Assembly: GCA_017305835.1 (NCBI GenBank)
Contig: JAFKJY010000048.1
Location: forward strand, 1-64,000
Origin: Hyphomicrobiales bacterium
Lineage (GTDB): Bacteria; Pseudomonadota; Alphaproteobacteria; Rhizobiales; Rhizobiaceae
DNA length: 64,000 nt
Reading direction: 5' to 3'
Shown piece by piece: positions 44,304 through 53,929 of the stretch; the first letter of the stretch is position 1, and each line of letters opens with the position of its first letter. The notes beneath the pieces are model-generated. The model was not told the origin of the DNA. It was given only the letters and a program-made list of their open reading frames with translations, and searched no databases. Position numbers and translations under genes: made by a program.

Positions 44304-45134
44304 TCAACGGCCGATGGCCTCGTTCATCGCGGTGCGCAGCTCGCGCGGCCATTTGGCGGCTTCGGGCCACATGCGCGGGCCGCCATTGTCCTGCTGCTGG
44401 GCGAAATAGAGCTTCCGCTTGGCCGGGTCGACGGCCATGAAAGCGTCGGACACGCCGCAGGCATGCGGCACGCAGCCGCTGCCGTAGAAGGCGCCGGAAG
44501 GAAGCACCTGCGGCTCGGAGCCGACGATCAGGCCGCTCGCCACCTCGGTCAGGTCGGCGCCGAGCAGCCGTTGCGCGGCCTCGTAGACGGCGGCATTGGA
44601 GAAGACGTCGAGGATGTTGGCCATGCCGGCGCCGTCGACGTCGCGCCAGCCGGTATCGGGCTGCGGCGCAAACGCCATCTCGCCGGCCACCCGCATGCCC
44701 GCCTGCGGCGACCACATCTTCACCGGCAGGGTCTCGCCGGGCATCGGAAAAGGCACGAAATAGATCGCGTCGGACGTGACGGCGGCGGGCGGCGAGCCGC
44801 AGTCCTCGGCGGCCGGCACGGCCTCGACCTCGCCGCCTTCCGGCTTCCAGACGATGTTGGTGATGGCGCCGCAGGCGTTGCCGCCGTCGCCGACCTCGAC
44901 GAGCGCCACCTCGACGCCGCCGACCTCGACCGTGCGGTCATAGGAGACGTAGTAGTTGCGCGCCAGCTCGCGCCCGTCGAAGGCGAGCGCCTTCTCGCCG
45001 TCGTCGACCTCGGTGACGGTGAGCTGGCCGCCGGCGAAGGGGACCGGCGGCTGCGGCCGGTCCTGCGCGGCCGCCGGAGCGGCCAAGGCGGCGCACAGAA
45101 GCGCCAGCGCGGCGAGACGGATCTTCATCCTCAT
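44304..45134 (-). CDS. Secreted protein of unknown function
   Basis: A 276-aa exported protein I do not recognise. From ATG 45134 (GGGAGG just upstream) a signal peptide runs to about residue 24 (ALAAPAAA before QDRPQ). The mature part has about four cysteines (GNACGAI, EDCGSP, GSGCVPHACG), suggesting disulfides, and no membrane segment. The C-terminal half with FYGSGCVPHACGVSDAFMAVDPAKRKLYFA resembles inhibitor-like small domains in proteobacterial periplasmic proteins. It sits between leuD and the ridA-like gene in one orientation, apparently without metabolic link to leucine. Confidence 0.75.
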   Translation of the reverse strand: MRMKIRLAALALLCAALAAPAAAQDRPQPPVPFAGGQLTVTEVDDGEKALAFDGRELARNYYVSYDRTVEVGGVEVALVEVGDGGNACGAITNIVWKPEGGEVEAVPAAEDCGSPPAAVTSDAIYFVPFPMPGETLPVKMWSPQAGMRVAGEMAFAPQPDTGWRDVDGAGMANILDVFSNAAVYEAAQRLLGADLTEVASGLIVGSEPQVLPSGAFYGSGCVPHACGVSDAFMAVDPAKRKLYFAQQQDNGGPRMWPEAAKWPRELRTAMNEAIGR

Positions 45135-45185
45135 GACGCCTCCCTCACGGGGCAAGCCGGCGGACCGGCTCGCCCGCGACCTTTC

Positions 45186-45791
45186 TCAGGCCCAGGGCCG
45201 GGTCTCGGCGTAGCCCTTCTCGAAGCCCTCGATCGAGGGGGCCTTCTCCATGGTCAGGCCGATGTCGTCGAGCCCGTTGAGCAGGCAGTGCCGCTTGAAG
45301 GCGTCGAGGTCGAACCTGACCACGCCGCCGTCCGGGCCGCGGATCTCGTTGGCCTCGAGGTCGACGGTCAGCGTCGCGTTGGCGCCGCGCGAGGCGTCGT
45401 CCAGCAGCTTCTCCAGGTCCTCGGGACTGACGGTGATCGGCAGGATGCCGTTCTTGAAGCAGTTGTTGTAGAAGATGTCGGCGAAGCTGGTCGAGATCAC
45501 GCAGCGGATGCCGAAGTCGAGCAGCGCCCAGGGCGCGTGCTCGCGCGAGGAGCCGCAGCCGAAATTGTCGCCCGCCACCAGGATCTGCGCCTTGCGGTAG
45601 GCCGGCTTGTTGAGAACGAAGTCTGGGTTTTCCGTGCTGTCCTCGTTGAAGCGCATCTCGGCGAAGAGGCCGGTGCCGAGGCCGGTGCGCTTGATCGTCT
45701 TCAGATAATCCTTGGGGATGATCATGTCGGTGTCGATGTTGACGATCGGCAGGGGCGCGGCGACGCCGGTGAGCGTGGTGAACTTTTCCAT
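45186..45791 (-). CDS. leuD: 3-isopropylmalate dehydratase small subunit
   Basis: A 201-aa LeuD, which completes the isomeroisomerase with Leu[29 protein letters not shown] at the N-terminus, the [17 protein letters not shown] swivelling-domain motif and [13 protein letters not shown] are textbook. ATG 45791. Starts the leftward leu group; the DUF72 gene diverges from it across only 48 bp, which must hold both promoters. Confidence 0.97.
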   Translation of the reverse strand: MEKFTTLTGVAAPLPIVNIDTDMIIPKDYLKTIKRTGLGTGLFAEMRFNEDSTENPDFVLNKPAYRKAQILVAGDNFGCGSSREHAPWALLDFGIRCVISTSFADIFYNNCFKNGILPITVSPEDLEKLLDDASRGANATLTVDLEANEIRGPDGGVVRFDLDAFKRHCLLNGLDDIGLTMEKAPSIEGFEKGYAETRPWA

Positions 45792-45839
45792 GGTCAGACG
45801 TTTCTTTGCGAGTGGCTACCATCTCGCTTTACACATTCA

Positions 45840-46643
45840 ATGCGTCGAATCAAAGAGGCAGACACCCCGACCACTGATATGCCGGCGCGGATCGGCACCG
45901 CCGGCTGGAGCATCGCGTCGCGCCACGCGGCGCATTTCCCGGGCTCGAGCAGCCATCTGGAGCGCTATGCGCGAAGCCTGACGGCGGTCGAGATCAACTC
46001 CTCCTTCTACCGCCCGCACAGGCGCGAGACCTACGAGCGCTGGGCCGGCGCGACGCCGGCCGGCTTCCGTTTCTCGGTGAAGCTGCCGCGCACGATCACG
46101 CACGAGAAGCGGCTCTCGGGCTGCGAGGCGCTGCTCGACCGCTTCCTCGCCGAAGCGGACGGGCTCGGGGACAAGCTCGGCGTGCTGCTCGTCCAGCTCC
46201 CGCCGAGCCTGCGCTGGAGCGAGACGGCGGCGGCTTTCCTCCGGCTCCTGCGCGAACGTGCGGAAAGCGTGCCGGCCGCGGTCGAGCCGCGGCATGCGAG
46301 CTGGGCCGTCGCCGAGGTCGAGGCGGTGCTCGTGCGCCATCGCATAGCGCGCGTCGCGGCGGATCCGTCCCGCTTCGCCGGCGACGAGCTGCCGGCCGGC
46401 TGGCCGGGGCTCGCCTATTTCCGCCTGCACGGCTCGCCCGAGATCTACAGGTCCGACTATCCGCCGGACCGGCTCGCCGCGATCTCGGCACGGATCACCG
46501 CGGCGCGGACGGGCGGGGTCGAGACCTGGTGCATCTTCGACAACACCGCGCTCGGCCATGCGCTGCCCAACGCGCTGGCGGTGCAGGAGGCTCAGATGAT
46601 GTTGAGCTCGCGGAAGGGTTTTGCCTCGACGACACGCTCGTAG
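45840..46643 (+). CDS. DUF72 family protein
   Basis: A 267-aa DUF72 (YecE-like) TIM-barrel-type protein of unknown function. RIGTAGWSI, FYRPHRRETYERWAGATPAGFRFSVKLPRTITH, VEPRHASW and the C-terminal WCIFDNTALGHALPNAL are family landmarks. ATG 45840 is used; ATG 45879 (MPARIG) starts nearer to the domain, and neither has a clear ribosome site. Its 3' end overlaps the convergent FAD oxidoreductase gene by 52 bp. Confidence 0.88.
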   Translation: MRRIKEADTPTTDMPARIGTAGWSIASRHAAHFPGSSSHLERYARSLTAVEINSSFYRPHRRETYERWAGATPAGFRFSVKLPRTITHEKRLSGCEALLDRFLAEADGLGDKLGVLLVQLPPSLRWSETAAAFLRLLRERAESVPAAVEPRHASWAVAEVEAVLVRHRIARVAADPSRFAGDELPAGWPGLAYFRLHGSPEIYRSDYPPDRLAAISARITAARTGGVETWCIFDNTALGHALPNALAVQEAQMMLSSRKGFASTTRS

Positions 46644-47761
46644 CCGAAGGCGGAGCAGTCGACGGTGCGGTATCCGCCGTGGACGACCAGCTCGGCGAGC
46701 GCCTTGCCGACGGCCGGAGCCTGCTGCAGGCCATGGCCGGAAAAGCCGTTGGCGAACAGGAAGTTGGCGGCCTGCGGGTGCGGCCCGATCACGGCGTTCT
46801 GGTCGAGCCTGTTGTAGTCGTAGTGGCCGGCCCAGGCCCGCTGCAGCTTCAGCGCCTCGAAGGCGGGGATGCGGGTGGCCAGAACCGGCCAGATCTGCTC
46901 CTCGAAGAGCGGCCAGTCCGGCTCGAAATCCGCCGGGTCGGCGGCCTGCTCGCCCGCCTCGTCCTCGGCACCGCCGGTGATATAGACCGAGCCTTCCGGC
47001 CGCACGTAGACGCCGCTCGGGTCGACGAGCAGCGGCATGTCGTCGAACCGCTCGCGTGCCTCGAAGACGAAGACGGAGCGCTTGCGCGGCTCGACCGGCA
47101 GGTCGATGCCGGCGAGCGCCGCGACCTTGCCGGCGGAGGGGCCGGCGGCGTTGACGACGATGCCGGCCTCGATTTCGCCCGCGCCGGCGAGCGTGAGGCG
47201 GGCCGGCCCGCCGGGTTTCAGCTCCAGCGCCGTGACCTCGTCGCGGATCATGTCGACGTCGCGGCCACGCAGCGCCTTGCGCAGCAGCGCCAGCAGCGCA
47301 TGCGCATCGAACCAGCCCTCGCCGGTCAGCCCGTAGGCGCCGGCCGCGATGCCGTCGGTCGCCAGCCAGGAAAAGCGCCGGCGCAGCAGGCCGGCATCCT
47401 CCAGCACGATGTCGGCGCCCTCGGCCTGCTGGACGGCATGGTTGTGGACGAGCACCGGCAGGCCCGCTTCGCCGGCGAGGATCAGGTAGCCCTTTTCGCG
47501 AAAACCGATGTCGGCGCCCGCGCCGAAATGCCTTTCGAGGTCGCGGAACAGGCTCAGCGTGAAGCGCGACAGCCTGATGTTCTCGGGAATCGAGAACTGC
47601 TGGCGGATCGAGGCGCAGGAGAGCGTGGTGGCGGCGTGCGCGAAGCCGGGATCGCGCTCGATCAGCGCGATCGAGCCGGAAAAGCCCTCCTCGCGCAGGA
47701 ACCAGGCGACCGAGCTGCCGACGATGGCGCCGCCGATGATGGCGATGTCGTAGGATTTCAT
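46592..47761 (-). CDS. FAD-dependent oxidoreductase (DAO family)
   Basis: A 389-aa glycine/D-amino-acid-oxidase-family flavoprotein. The ADP-binding motif IAIIGGAIVGSSVAWFL (GxGxxG variant GGAIVG) is at residues 5-21; a substrate domain and the C-terminal FANGFSGHGLQQAPAVGKALAEL, which contacts the flavin, follow. ATG 47761. The second glycine of the canonical GxGxxG is Ala (G-G-A-I-V-G), normal in sarcosine-oxidase-like enzymes. Expected to oxidise a secondary amine or amino acid. Overlaps DUF72 tail-to-tail by 52 bp. Confidence 0.9.
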   Translation of the reverse strand: MKSYDIAIIGGAIVGSSVAWFLREEGFSGSIALIERDPGFAHAATTLSCASIRQQFSIPENIRLSRFTLSLFRDLERHFGAGADIGFREKGYLILAGEAGLPVLVHNHAVQQAEGADIVLEDAGLLRRRFSWLATDGIAAGAYGLTGEGWFDAHALLALLRKALRGRDVDMIRDEVTALELKPGGPARLTLAGAGEIEAGIVVNAAGPSAGKVAALAGIDLPVEPRKRSVFVFEARERFDDMPLLVDPSGVYVRPEGSVYITGGAEDEAGEQAADPADFEPDWPLFEEQIWPVLATRIPAFEALKLQRAWAGHYDYNRLDQNAVIGPHPQAANFLFANGFSGHGLQQAPAVGKALAELVVHGGYRTVDCSAFGYERVVEAKPFRELNII

Positions 47762-47889
47762 GGGGACGTCATGCGAAAGGACACGTGGCGCGACCGAACC
47801 AGCTTCGCGGGTTCCGCGCAAGGGGGCGCGTGGCCGCCGCGGCGCCATCTCGCGCTTGCGCGCCCGCCGCGGGCGTTGCATGAGAGGGC

Positions 47890-48762
47890 ATGCCGATCCG
47901 CCCCATACGCCCCCGCCGCTCCGTCCTCTACGTCCCCGCCGGCAACGAGAAGGCGCTGGCCAAGGTGGCCACGCTCGCCTGCGACGCCGTCATCGTCGAC
48001 CTCGAGGATTCGATCGCGCCGCAGGCCAAGGCGGCGGCGCGCGAGGCGATGCGCGCCTTCGTGGCCGGCCGCGCCGCCGGCGGGCCGGAGATCGTGGTGC
48101 GCATCAACCCGCTTTCCAGCGAATGGGGCACCGAGGACCTGCTGGCCGCGCGGGCGGCCCGCGCCGACGCCATCCTGCTGCCCAAGGTCGAGGGGCCGCG
48201 CGACATCCTCGAGGCCGACGAGGCGCTGGACGACACCGACGCGCCGCTGGAGCTCTGCCTGTGGGCGATGATCGAGACGCCGCGCGCCGTGCTCAACCTC
48301 GGCGCGCTGGCGGAGCTGGCGCGCGACGCGGCCGCGCGGCTCTCCTGCTTCGTCGCCGGCACCAACGACCTCGTCAAGGAGACCGGCGTGCGGGCGACGC
48401 CCGACCGGCGCTACCTGAACGCCTGGCTGTCGCAGATCGTGCTTGCCGCGCGGGCGGCGGGCATCGACGCGCTCGACGGCGTCAGCAACGATTTTCGCGA
48501 CCTCGACGCCTTCGCGCGCGAATGTGCGGAAGGGCGCAACATGGGCTTCGACGGCAAGACGCTGATCCACCCGGCGCAGGTCGAGCCGGCGACCCGCGCC
48601 TTCTCGCCGGATGAGGACGAACTTTCCGAAGCCCGCGCCATCGTCGCCGCCTACGCCGCGCCGGAGAACGCCGGCAAGGGCGTGATCCAGATCGACGGGC
48701 GGATGGTCGAGCGGCTGCATCTGGCGCAGGCCGAGCGCGTGCTGGCCCGGGCGGGGCGCTGA
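47890..48762 (+). CDS. CoA ester lyase (HpcH/CitE family)
   Basis: A 290-aa CitE-like lyase or thioesterase, acting on malyl-CoA, methylmalyl-CoA or citramalyl-CoA type esters. RSVLYVPAGNEKAL, VDLEDSIAPQAKAAAR, the magnesium-ligand segments MIETPRA and GTNDL, and GFDGKTLIHPAQV are present. ATG 47890. Ten bases upstream of holA. In many Hyphomicrobiales a similar lyase gene lies close to sdh and TCA genes. Substrate cannot be set from sequence. Confidence 0.92.
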   Translation: MPIRPIRPRRSVLYVPAGNEKALAKVATLACDAVIVDLEDSIAPQAKAAAREAMRAFVAGRAAGGPEIVVRINPLSSEWGTEDLLAARAARADAILLPKVEGPRDILEADEALDDTDAPLELCLWAMIETPRAVLNLGALAELARDAAARLSCFVAGTNDLVKETGVRATPDRRYLNAWLSQIVLAARAAGIDALDGVSNDFRDLDAFARECAEGRNMGFDGKTLIHPAQVEPATRAFSPDEDELSEARAIVAAYAAPENAGKGVIQIDGRMVERLHLAQAERVLARAGR

Positions 48763-48771
48763 GGGCGGCCG

Positions 48772-49812
48772 GTGGCCCAGAAGAAGGCGCACGAGGTCGA
48801 CGGCTGGCTGGGCAGGCCCAGCCCCGAGGCGCGCATCGTGCTGATCTATGGGCCCGACCGCGGCCTCGTCTCCGAGCGGGCCAAGCGCTTCGCGGCGTCG
48901 ACCGGCCTGCCGCTCGACGATCCGTTCTCGGTGATCAAGCTGTCGGCTTCGAGCCTCGACGCCGAGCCGGGACGGCTGGTCGACGAGGCGCGCACCGTGC
49001 CGATGTTCGCCTCGCGGCGGTTGATCTGGGTGCTCGACGCGCGCGGCGACAAGGGGCTCGCCGACGGCGTCAAGGTTCTGCTCGAGGAGCCGCCGGCGGA
49101 CGCCGTGGTGCTGATCGAGGCGGGCGACCTCAAGAAGGGTGCGCCGCTGCGCACGGCGGTCGAGGGCGGTTTTTCCGGCATGGCGCTGCCCTGCTATGCC
49201 GACGACGCGCGCGGCATCGACCGGCTGATCGACGAGGAGCTCGGCAAGGCCGGGCTGGCGATCACGCTGGAGGCGCGCCAGCAGCTCAAGGCCGCGCTCG
49301 GCGGCGACCGGCTGGCGAGCCGTTCCGAGCTGGAGAAGCTCGCGCTCTACTGCGCCGGACAGCAGCGCATCGAGATCGACGACGTCCGCGCGGCGACGGG
49401 CGACGCCTCGACCGCCTCGGTCGACGGCGCGGTCGATGCGGTGATCGCCGGGAAGGCGGCGGAGTTCGACGCGGCCTTCGCGCAGTTGATGGCGTCGGGC
49501 AGCGCGCCCTTCCTGCCGCTATCTTCGGCGCTCAGGCAGTTCCAGACGCTGCTGTCGATGCGGCAGGCGATGGAGCGCGAGCGCAAGCCGGCCGCGGCGG
49601 TCGTCGCCTTGGCGCGGCCGCCGGTGTTCTTCGCGCGGCGCCAGCTCGTCGAGGCGGCTCTCGGCGCCTGGAGCGCGGAGGCGATCATGCGCGCGCTGGA
49701 GCGGCTGGCGGCGGCGGTGCTGGAGACGCGCCGGCGCCCCGATCTCGCCCGTGCGCTGGCGCGGCAGGCGCTGCTCGCCACGGCGATCGAGGGCGCGCGG
49801 GCGCGGCGCTGA
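48772..49812 (+). CDS. holA: DNA polymerase III subunit delta
   Basis: A 346-aa delta subunit of the clamp loader, which opens the beta clamp. IVLIYGPDRGLVSERAKRFA (degenerate P-loop region of domain I), the middle lid region with LIDEELGKAGLAITLEA and ALGGDRLASRSELEKLALY, and the C-terminal helical domain match HolA. GTG 48772 follows GAGGG. The usual upstream partner lptE is absent here, the preceding gene being a CoA lyase. Confidence 0.93.
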   Translation: MAQKKAHEVDGWLGRPSPEARIVLIYGPDRGLVSERAKRFAASTGLPLDDPFSVIKLSASSLDAEPGRLVDEARTVPMFASRRLIWVLDARGDKGLADGVKVLLEEPPADAVVLIEAGDLKKGAPLRTAVEGGFSGMALPCYADDARGIDRLIDEELGKAGLAITLEARQQLKAALGGDRLASRSELEKLALYCAGQQRIEIDDVRAATGDASTASVDGAVDAVIAGKAAEFDAAFAQLMASGSAPFLPLSSALRQFQTLLSMRQAMERERKPAAAVVALARPPVFFARRQLVEAALGAWSAEAIMRALERLAAAVLETRRRPDLARALARQALLATAIEGARARR

Positions 49813-49813
49813 A

Positions 49814-49865
49814 GCATGTCTCCCGAAAGTGGAAGCCGGTTTCGGGACAAAGACATGCGCAAAAC
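49814..49865 (+). repeat. Intergenic palindromic repeat, copy 2
   Basis: Nested hairpin: outer arms GCATGTC (49814-49820) and GACATGC (49852-49858), inner arms CCCGAAA (49822-49828) and TTTCGGG (49840-49846), then GCAAAAC. Same family as 39369-39421, opposite orientation. Begins two bases after the holA stop and may serve as its terminator or mRNA stabiliser. Confidence 0.7.
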
Positions 49866-49974
49866 CAAAAGACCGAAGCTCGCGACGAATTGCGCCGAAG
49901 GTCGTCTGGATCGGGGACCGCCGCCGCCCTATCGTCTTGTCGTATCGCCATTCAACGCAGGAAAGGAGCACGTC

Positions 49975-50400
49975 ATGCAACGTCACGCCACGGCCGTCTG
50001 GAAGGGGGATCTCAGGGGCGGCACCGGCACGCTCGACACGCAGAGCGGCGTGCTCAAGGGCAGCGCCTATTCCTTCAAGGGCCGCTTCGAGGACGAAAGC
50101 GGCAAGGCCGGGACCAATCCGGAGGAGCTGATCGCGGCAGCCCATGCCGGCTGCTTCGCCATGCAGCTCTCGCATTTCCTCGCCGAGAACGGCACGACGG
50201 CCGAGCGGCTGGAGGCCAAGGCGGTGGTCACCGTCATCCCCGGCACCGGCATCACCGAAAGCGCGCTGACGCTGACGGCCAAGGTGCCGGGCATCGACAA
50301 GGCCAAGTTCCAGGAACTGGCCGAGAAGGCCAAGGCCAACTGCCCGGTCTCCCAGGCGCTCGGCGCGATCAAGGTAACGCTGGACGCCAAGCTCGCCTGA
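49975..50400 (+). CDS. OsmC family peroxidase
   Basis: A 141-aa OsmC-type thiol peroxidase that reduces organic hydroperoxides. Both reactive cysteines are present: AHAGCFAMQLSHFL and KANCPVSQALG. The N-terminal Arg/His region QRHATAVWKGDLRGGTG fits OsmC. ATG 49975 has AAAGGAG upstream; the earlier in-frame start at 49816 is within the repeat. Flanked on both sides by intergenic repeats, so it is monocistronic. Confidence 0.94.
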   Translation: MQRHATAVWKGDLRGGTGTLDTQSGVLKGSAYSFKGRFEDESGKAGTNPEELIAAAHAGCFAMQLSHFLAENGTTAERLEAKAVVTVIPGTGITESALTLTAKVPGIDKAKFQELAEKAKANCPVSQALGAIKVTLDAKLA

Positions 50401-50420
50401 GCGGGAGCCAGCCGGTCGGC

Positions 50421-50527
50421 CTGGAGCGGTTCTGGTTTTCACGGAATCGGCAGAACCGCTCTATCTCTTGTTTGAGCCGCATTTCCGGACGCAAAACCGC
50501 TTCGCACTTTTGCTGTAAATGCTCCAG
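50421..50527 (+). repeat. 107-bp intergenic repeat element with terminal inverted repeats
   Basis: Ends CTGGAGC (50421-50427) and GCTCCAG (50521-50527) are exact inverted repeats. Inside, GAGCGGTTCTG (50424-50434) pairs perfectly with CAGAACCGCTC (50451-50461), followed by GCATTTCCGGACGCAAAACCGC. I recognise this layout from short repeats common between genes in Hyphomicrobiales. It fills the gap between convergent osmC-like and msrA genes. Confidence 0.75.
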
Positions 50528-50553
50528 CGCCGGCCGGCTGGCCGCTCGTCTGA

Positions 50554-51156
50554 TCAGCTTCCCTTGACGGTGCTCTTGCGGGCGTTGGCGCCCCACAGCG
50601 CCTCGACGCGGGCGTCACGGCCGCAACCGTGGCGGTAGTATTCGTAGCGGAGCGGATTCTTCTTGTAGTAGTCCTGGTGGTAGTCCTCGGCCGGCCAGAA
50701 TTCCGGCGCGGCGGCGATCTCGGTGACGATCGGCTTCTTCAGCTCCTTCTCGGCGGCCGCCTTGCCCTTGGTCGCGACGGCGAGCTCGTCGTCGCCCAGC
50801 GTGTAGATGGCGGTGGTGTAGCTGTGGCCGCGGTCGCAGAACTGGCCGCTGGCGTCGGTCGGGTCGACCGAGTGGAAGAAGTAGGAGACCAGCTCCTCGT
50901 AGCTGACGCGCGCATTGTCGAACTCGACCCGCACCGCCTCGCGGTGGCCGGCGGCGGTGTGGTCGTAATAGGTCGGGTTCTGCGTCGTGCCGCCGATATA
51001 GCCGGAGGTCGTGGACAGCACGCCCGGCACGTGGTCGAAATCGGACTCGACGCACCAGAAGCAGCCGCCGGCGAAGATCGCGACCTGCTTGTCGGCATGG
51101 GCCGGCACCACGAGCAGGGCCATCAGGGCAAGCGTTGCGAGGGCGGCGCGCGTCAT
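50554..51156 (-). CDS. msrA: Peptide-methionine (S)-S-oxide reductase, exported
   Basis: A 200-aa MsrA that reduces methionine-S-sulfoxide in oxidised proteins. The catalytic motif GGCFWCVE has Cys32; SGYIGG, HREAVRVEFD and FCDRGHSYTTAIY are conserved. From ATG 51156 (GGAGG upstream) residues 1-21 form a signal peptide ending AHA, so this copy acts in the periplasm. A downstream cysteine (GHGCGRDARVE) could be resolving. Monocistronic; convergent with osmC-like gene. Confidence 0.95.
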   Translation of the reverse strand: MTRAALATLALMALLVVPAHADKQVAIFAGGCFWCVESDFDHVPGVLSTTSGYIGGTTQNPTYYDHTAAGHREAVRVEFDNARVSYEELVSYFFHSVDPTDASGQFCDRGHSYTTAIYTLGDDELAVATKGKAAAEKELKKPIVTEIAAAPEFWPAEDYHQDYYKKNPLRYEYYRHGCGRDARVEALWGANARKSTVKGS

Positions 51157-51281
51157 CGGGTTCCTCCGTGTCGCGGGCAAGCTAGCACCGCCGCGCCAAA
51201 CTGCAATTCAAAGCCGCTACACGGGTGCGTGACGCGCTGGCGCTGCTCCCACAGGCACAAGCGAGAGGGGCGAGCGCGATA

Positions 51282-52061
51282 CTAGACCCGCCGCTCCACC
51301 ATCATCTTCTTGATCTCGGCGATCGCCTTGGCGGGGTTCAGGCCCTTCGGGCAGGCCTGCGTGCAGTTCATGATCGTGTGGCAGCGGTAGAGCCGGAACG
51401 GGTCCTCGAGGTTGTCGAGGCGCTCGCCGGTCATCTCGTCGCGGCTGTCGATCAGCCAGCGATAGGCCTGCAGCAGCACGGCGGGGCCGAGATATTTCTC
51501 GCCGTTCCACCAGTAGCTCGGGCACGAGGTCTGGCAGCAGAAGCACAGGATGCACTCGTAGAGCCCGTCGAGCTTGGCGCGGTCCTCGTGGCTCTGCTTC
51601 CACTCCTTGGCCGGCTCGGGCGTGACCGTCTGCAGCCACGGCTCGATCGAGGAGAGCTGTGCGTAGGGCACAGACAGGTCCGGCACGAGGTCCTTGACCA
51701 CCGGCATGTGCGGCAGCGGGTAGATCTTCACCGGCCCGGAAATCTCGTCCATGCCCTTGGTGCAGGCGAGCGTGTTGGAGCCGTCGATGTTCATGGCGCA
51801 GGAGCCGCAGATGCCCTCGCGGCAGGAGCGGCGCAGCGTCAGCGTCGGGTCGACCTTGTTCTTGATCCACAACAGCGCGTCGAGCACCATCGGCCCGCAA
51901 TCGTCGAGGTCGACGTAGTAGGTGTCGACGCTCGGATTCTGGCCGTCGTCCGGCGACCAGCGGTAGACGCGGTATTCGCGGATATTGGTGGCGCCTTCCG
52001 GCTTCGGCCAGGTCTTGCCGGTCCTGATCTGCGAGTTCTTCGGGAGGGTGAGTTCAGCCAT
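51282..52061 (-). CDS. sdhB: Succinate dehydrogenase iron-sulfur subunit
   Basis: A 259-aa SdhB carrying electrons from FAD to quinone. Three clusters are recognisable: the 2Fe-2S set [15 protein letters not shown]...LAC, and the 4Fe-4S and 3Fe-4S sets in [15 protein letters not shown] and [17 protein letters not shown]. Last gene of the leftward sdhCDAB operon, 15 bp after sdhA. Ends MVERRV. Confidence 0.98.
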   Translation of the reverse strand: MAELTLPKNSQIRTGKTWPKPEGATNIREYRVYRWSPDDGQNPSVDTYYVDLDDCGPMVLDALLWIKNKVDPTLTLRRSCREGICGSCAMNIDGSNTLACTKGMDEISGPVKIYPLPHMPVVKDLVPDLSVPYAQLSSIEPWLQTVTPEPAKEWKQSHEDRAKLDGLYECILCFCCQTSCPSYWWNGEKYLGPAVLLQAYRWLIDSRDEMTGERLDNLEDPFRLYRCHTIMNCTQACPKGLNPAKAIAEIKKMMVERRV

Positions 52062-52076
52062 GATCCTGCCTCGCGA

Positions 52077-53924
52077 TCAGTAGACGCGCTTCTTCGGCGC
52101 GATGCGGGCCGGGTCGATGCCGCCGTCCTGCGGCTGCAGCATCGTCTGCGTGTGGACCGGCCGGTAGTCGAGCCGCACGTCGCCGGCCGCGTTCAGCCAG
52201 GACAGCGTGTGCTTGCGCCAGTTCTTGTCGTCGCGCTCGGAGAAGTCCTCCCGCGCATGCGCCCCGCGGCTCTCCTTGCGGGCCTCGGCCGAGTAGACCG
52301 TGGTGATGGCGTTGGCCATCAGGTTCTCCAGCTCCAGCGTCTCGACCAGGTCGGAGTTCCAGATCATCGAGCGGTCGGTGACCTTGAGGTCGCCCAGCTC
52401 CTTCCAGATGGCGGAAATGCGCCGGCAGCCGGCTTCCAGCGATTCCTGCGTGCGGAAGACGGCGGCGTCCTCCTGCATGGCGCGCTGCATCTTCTCGCGC
52501 AGGGTCGCCGTCGGGCTGTGGCCGTCGGCGTGGCGCAGCCGGTCGAAGCGCTCCATGATCCTGTCGCACGCGGCGACGTCGAGGTCAGGCACCTTCTCGG
52601 TGCGGTCGATCACCTCGCCGGCGCGGATGGCCGCGGCACGGCCGAACACGACGAGGTCGATCAGCGAGTTGGAGCCGAGCCGGTTGGCGCCGTGGACGGA
52701 GGCGCAGCCCGCCTCGCCGACGGCCATCAGGCCGGGCTGGATGCGGTCCGGCTCGCCCGGCTGCGGGTTCAGCACCTCGCCCCAGTGGTTGGTCGGGATG
52801 CCGCCCATGTTGTAGTGCACCGTCGGCAGCACGGGGATCGGCTCGCGGGTGACGTCGACCCCGGCGAAGATGCGGGCCGATTCGGCGATGCCGGGCAGCC
52901 GCTCGTGGATGACGGCCGGGTCGAGATGGTCGAGGTGCAGGAAGATGTGGTCCTTCTGCTTGCCGACGCCGCGGCCCTCGCGGATCTCCAGCGTCATGCA
53001 GCGCGAAACGACGTCGCGGCTGGCGAGGTCCTTGGCCGACGGCGCGTAGCGCTCCATGAAGCGTTCGCCCTCGGAATTGACGAGGTAGCCGCCCTCGCCG
53101 CGCACGCCCTCGGTGATCAGGCAGCCGGCGCCGTAGATGCCGGTCGGGTGGAACTGCACGAACTCCATGTCCTGCAGCGGCAGGCCCGCGCGGGCCACCA
53201 TGCCGCCGCCGTCGCCGGTGCAGGTGTGGGCCGAGGTGCAGGAGAAATAGGTGCGGCCGTAGCCGCCGGTCGCCAGCACCACCATCTTGGCCGAGAAGCG
53301 ATGGATCGTGCCGTCGTCGAGGTTCCAGGCGACGACGCCGGTGCAGACGCCGTCGGTCATGATCAGGTCGATGGCGAAATACTCGATGAAGAACTGCGCC
53401 TTGTTCTTCACAGACTGACCGTAGAGCGTGTGCAGGATGGCGTGGCCGGTGCGGTCGGCCGCGGCACAGGTGCGCTGCACCGGCGGGCCGTCGCCGAAAT
53501 TCTGCATGTGGCCACCGAACGGGCGCTGGTAGATGCGGCCGTCCTCGGTGCGCGAGAAGGGCACGCCGTAGTGCTCCAGCTCGTAGACGGCGGCCGGCGC
53601 CTCGCGGGCGAGGTATTCCATCGCGTCGACGTCGCCGAGCCAGTCGGAGCCCTTGACGGTGTCGTAGAGGTGCCACTGCCAGTTGTCGGGACCCATGTTC
53701 TGCAACGAGGCGGCGATGCCGCCCTGCGCGGCCACCGTGTGCGAGCGGGTCGGGAACACCTTGGTGATGCAGGCCGTGCGCAGGCCCTGCTCGGCCATGC
53801 CGAGGGTGGCGCGCAGGCCGGCGCCGCCGGCGCCGACGACGACGACATCGTATTTGTGGTCCACGTAGCGATAGGCGCCGGCGCCGATGCCGGGCTTGGC
53901 GATGGGCTTGGGCTCGATTGCCAC
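52077..53924 (-). CDS. sdhA: Succinate dehydrogenase flavoprotein subunit
   Basis: A 615-aa SdhA that oxidises succinate. [15 protein letters not shown] binds FAD; His62 in [10 protein letters not shown] is the covalent FAD attachment residue; [22 protein letters not shown] and the late [21 protein letters not shown] are standard. Five bases after sdhD. Complete. Confidence 0.98.
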   Translation of the reverse strand: MAIEPKPIAKPGIGAGAYRYVDHKYDVVVVGAGGAGLRATLGMAEQGLRTACITKVFPTRSHTVAAQGGIAASLQNMGPDNWQWHLYDTVKGSDWLGDVDAMEYLAREAPAAVYELEHYGVPFSRTEDGRIYQRPFGGHMQNFGDGPPVQRTCAAADRTGHAILHTLYGQSVKNKAQFFIEYFAIDLIMTDGVCTGVVAWNLDDGTIHRFSAKMVVLATGGYGRTYFSCTSAHTCTGDGGGMVARAGLPLQDMEFVQFHPTGIYGAGCLITEGVRGEGGYLVNSEGERFMERYAPSAKDLASRDVVSRCMTLEIREGRGVGKQKDHIFLHLDHLDPAVIHERLPGIAESARIFAGVDVTREPIPVLPTVHYNMGGIPTNHWGEVLNPQPGEPDRIQPGLMAVGEAGCASVHGANRLGSNSLIDLVVFGRAAAIRAGEVIDRTEKVPDLDVAACDRIMERFDRLRHADGHSPTATLREKMQRAMQEDAAVFRTQESLEAGCRRISAIWKELGDLKVTDRSMIWNSDLVETLELENLMANAITTVYSAEARKESRGAHAREDFSERDDKNWRKHTLSWLNAAGDVRLDYRPVHTQTMLQPQDGGIDPARIAPKKRVY

Positions 53925-53929
53925 GAGGG

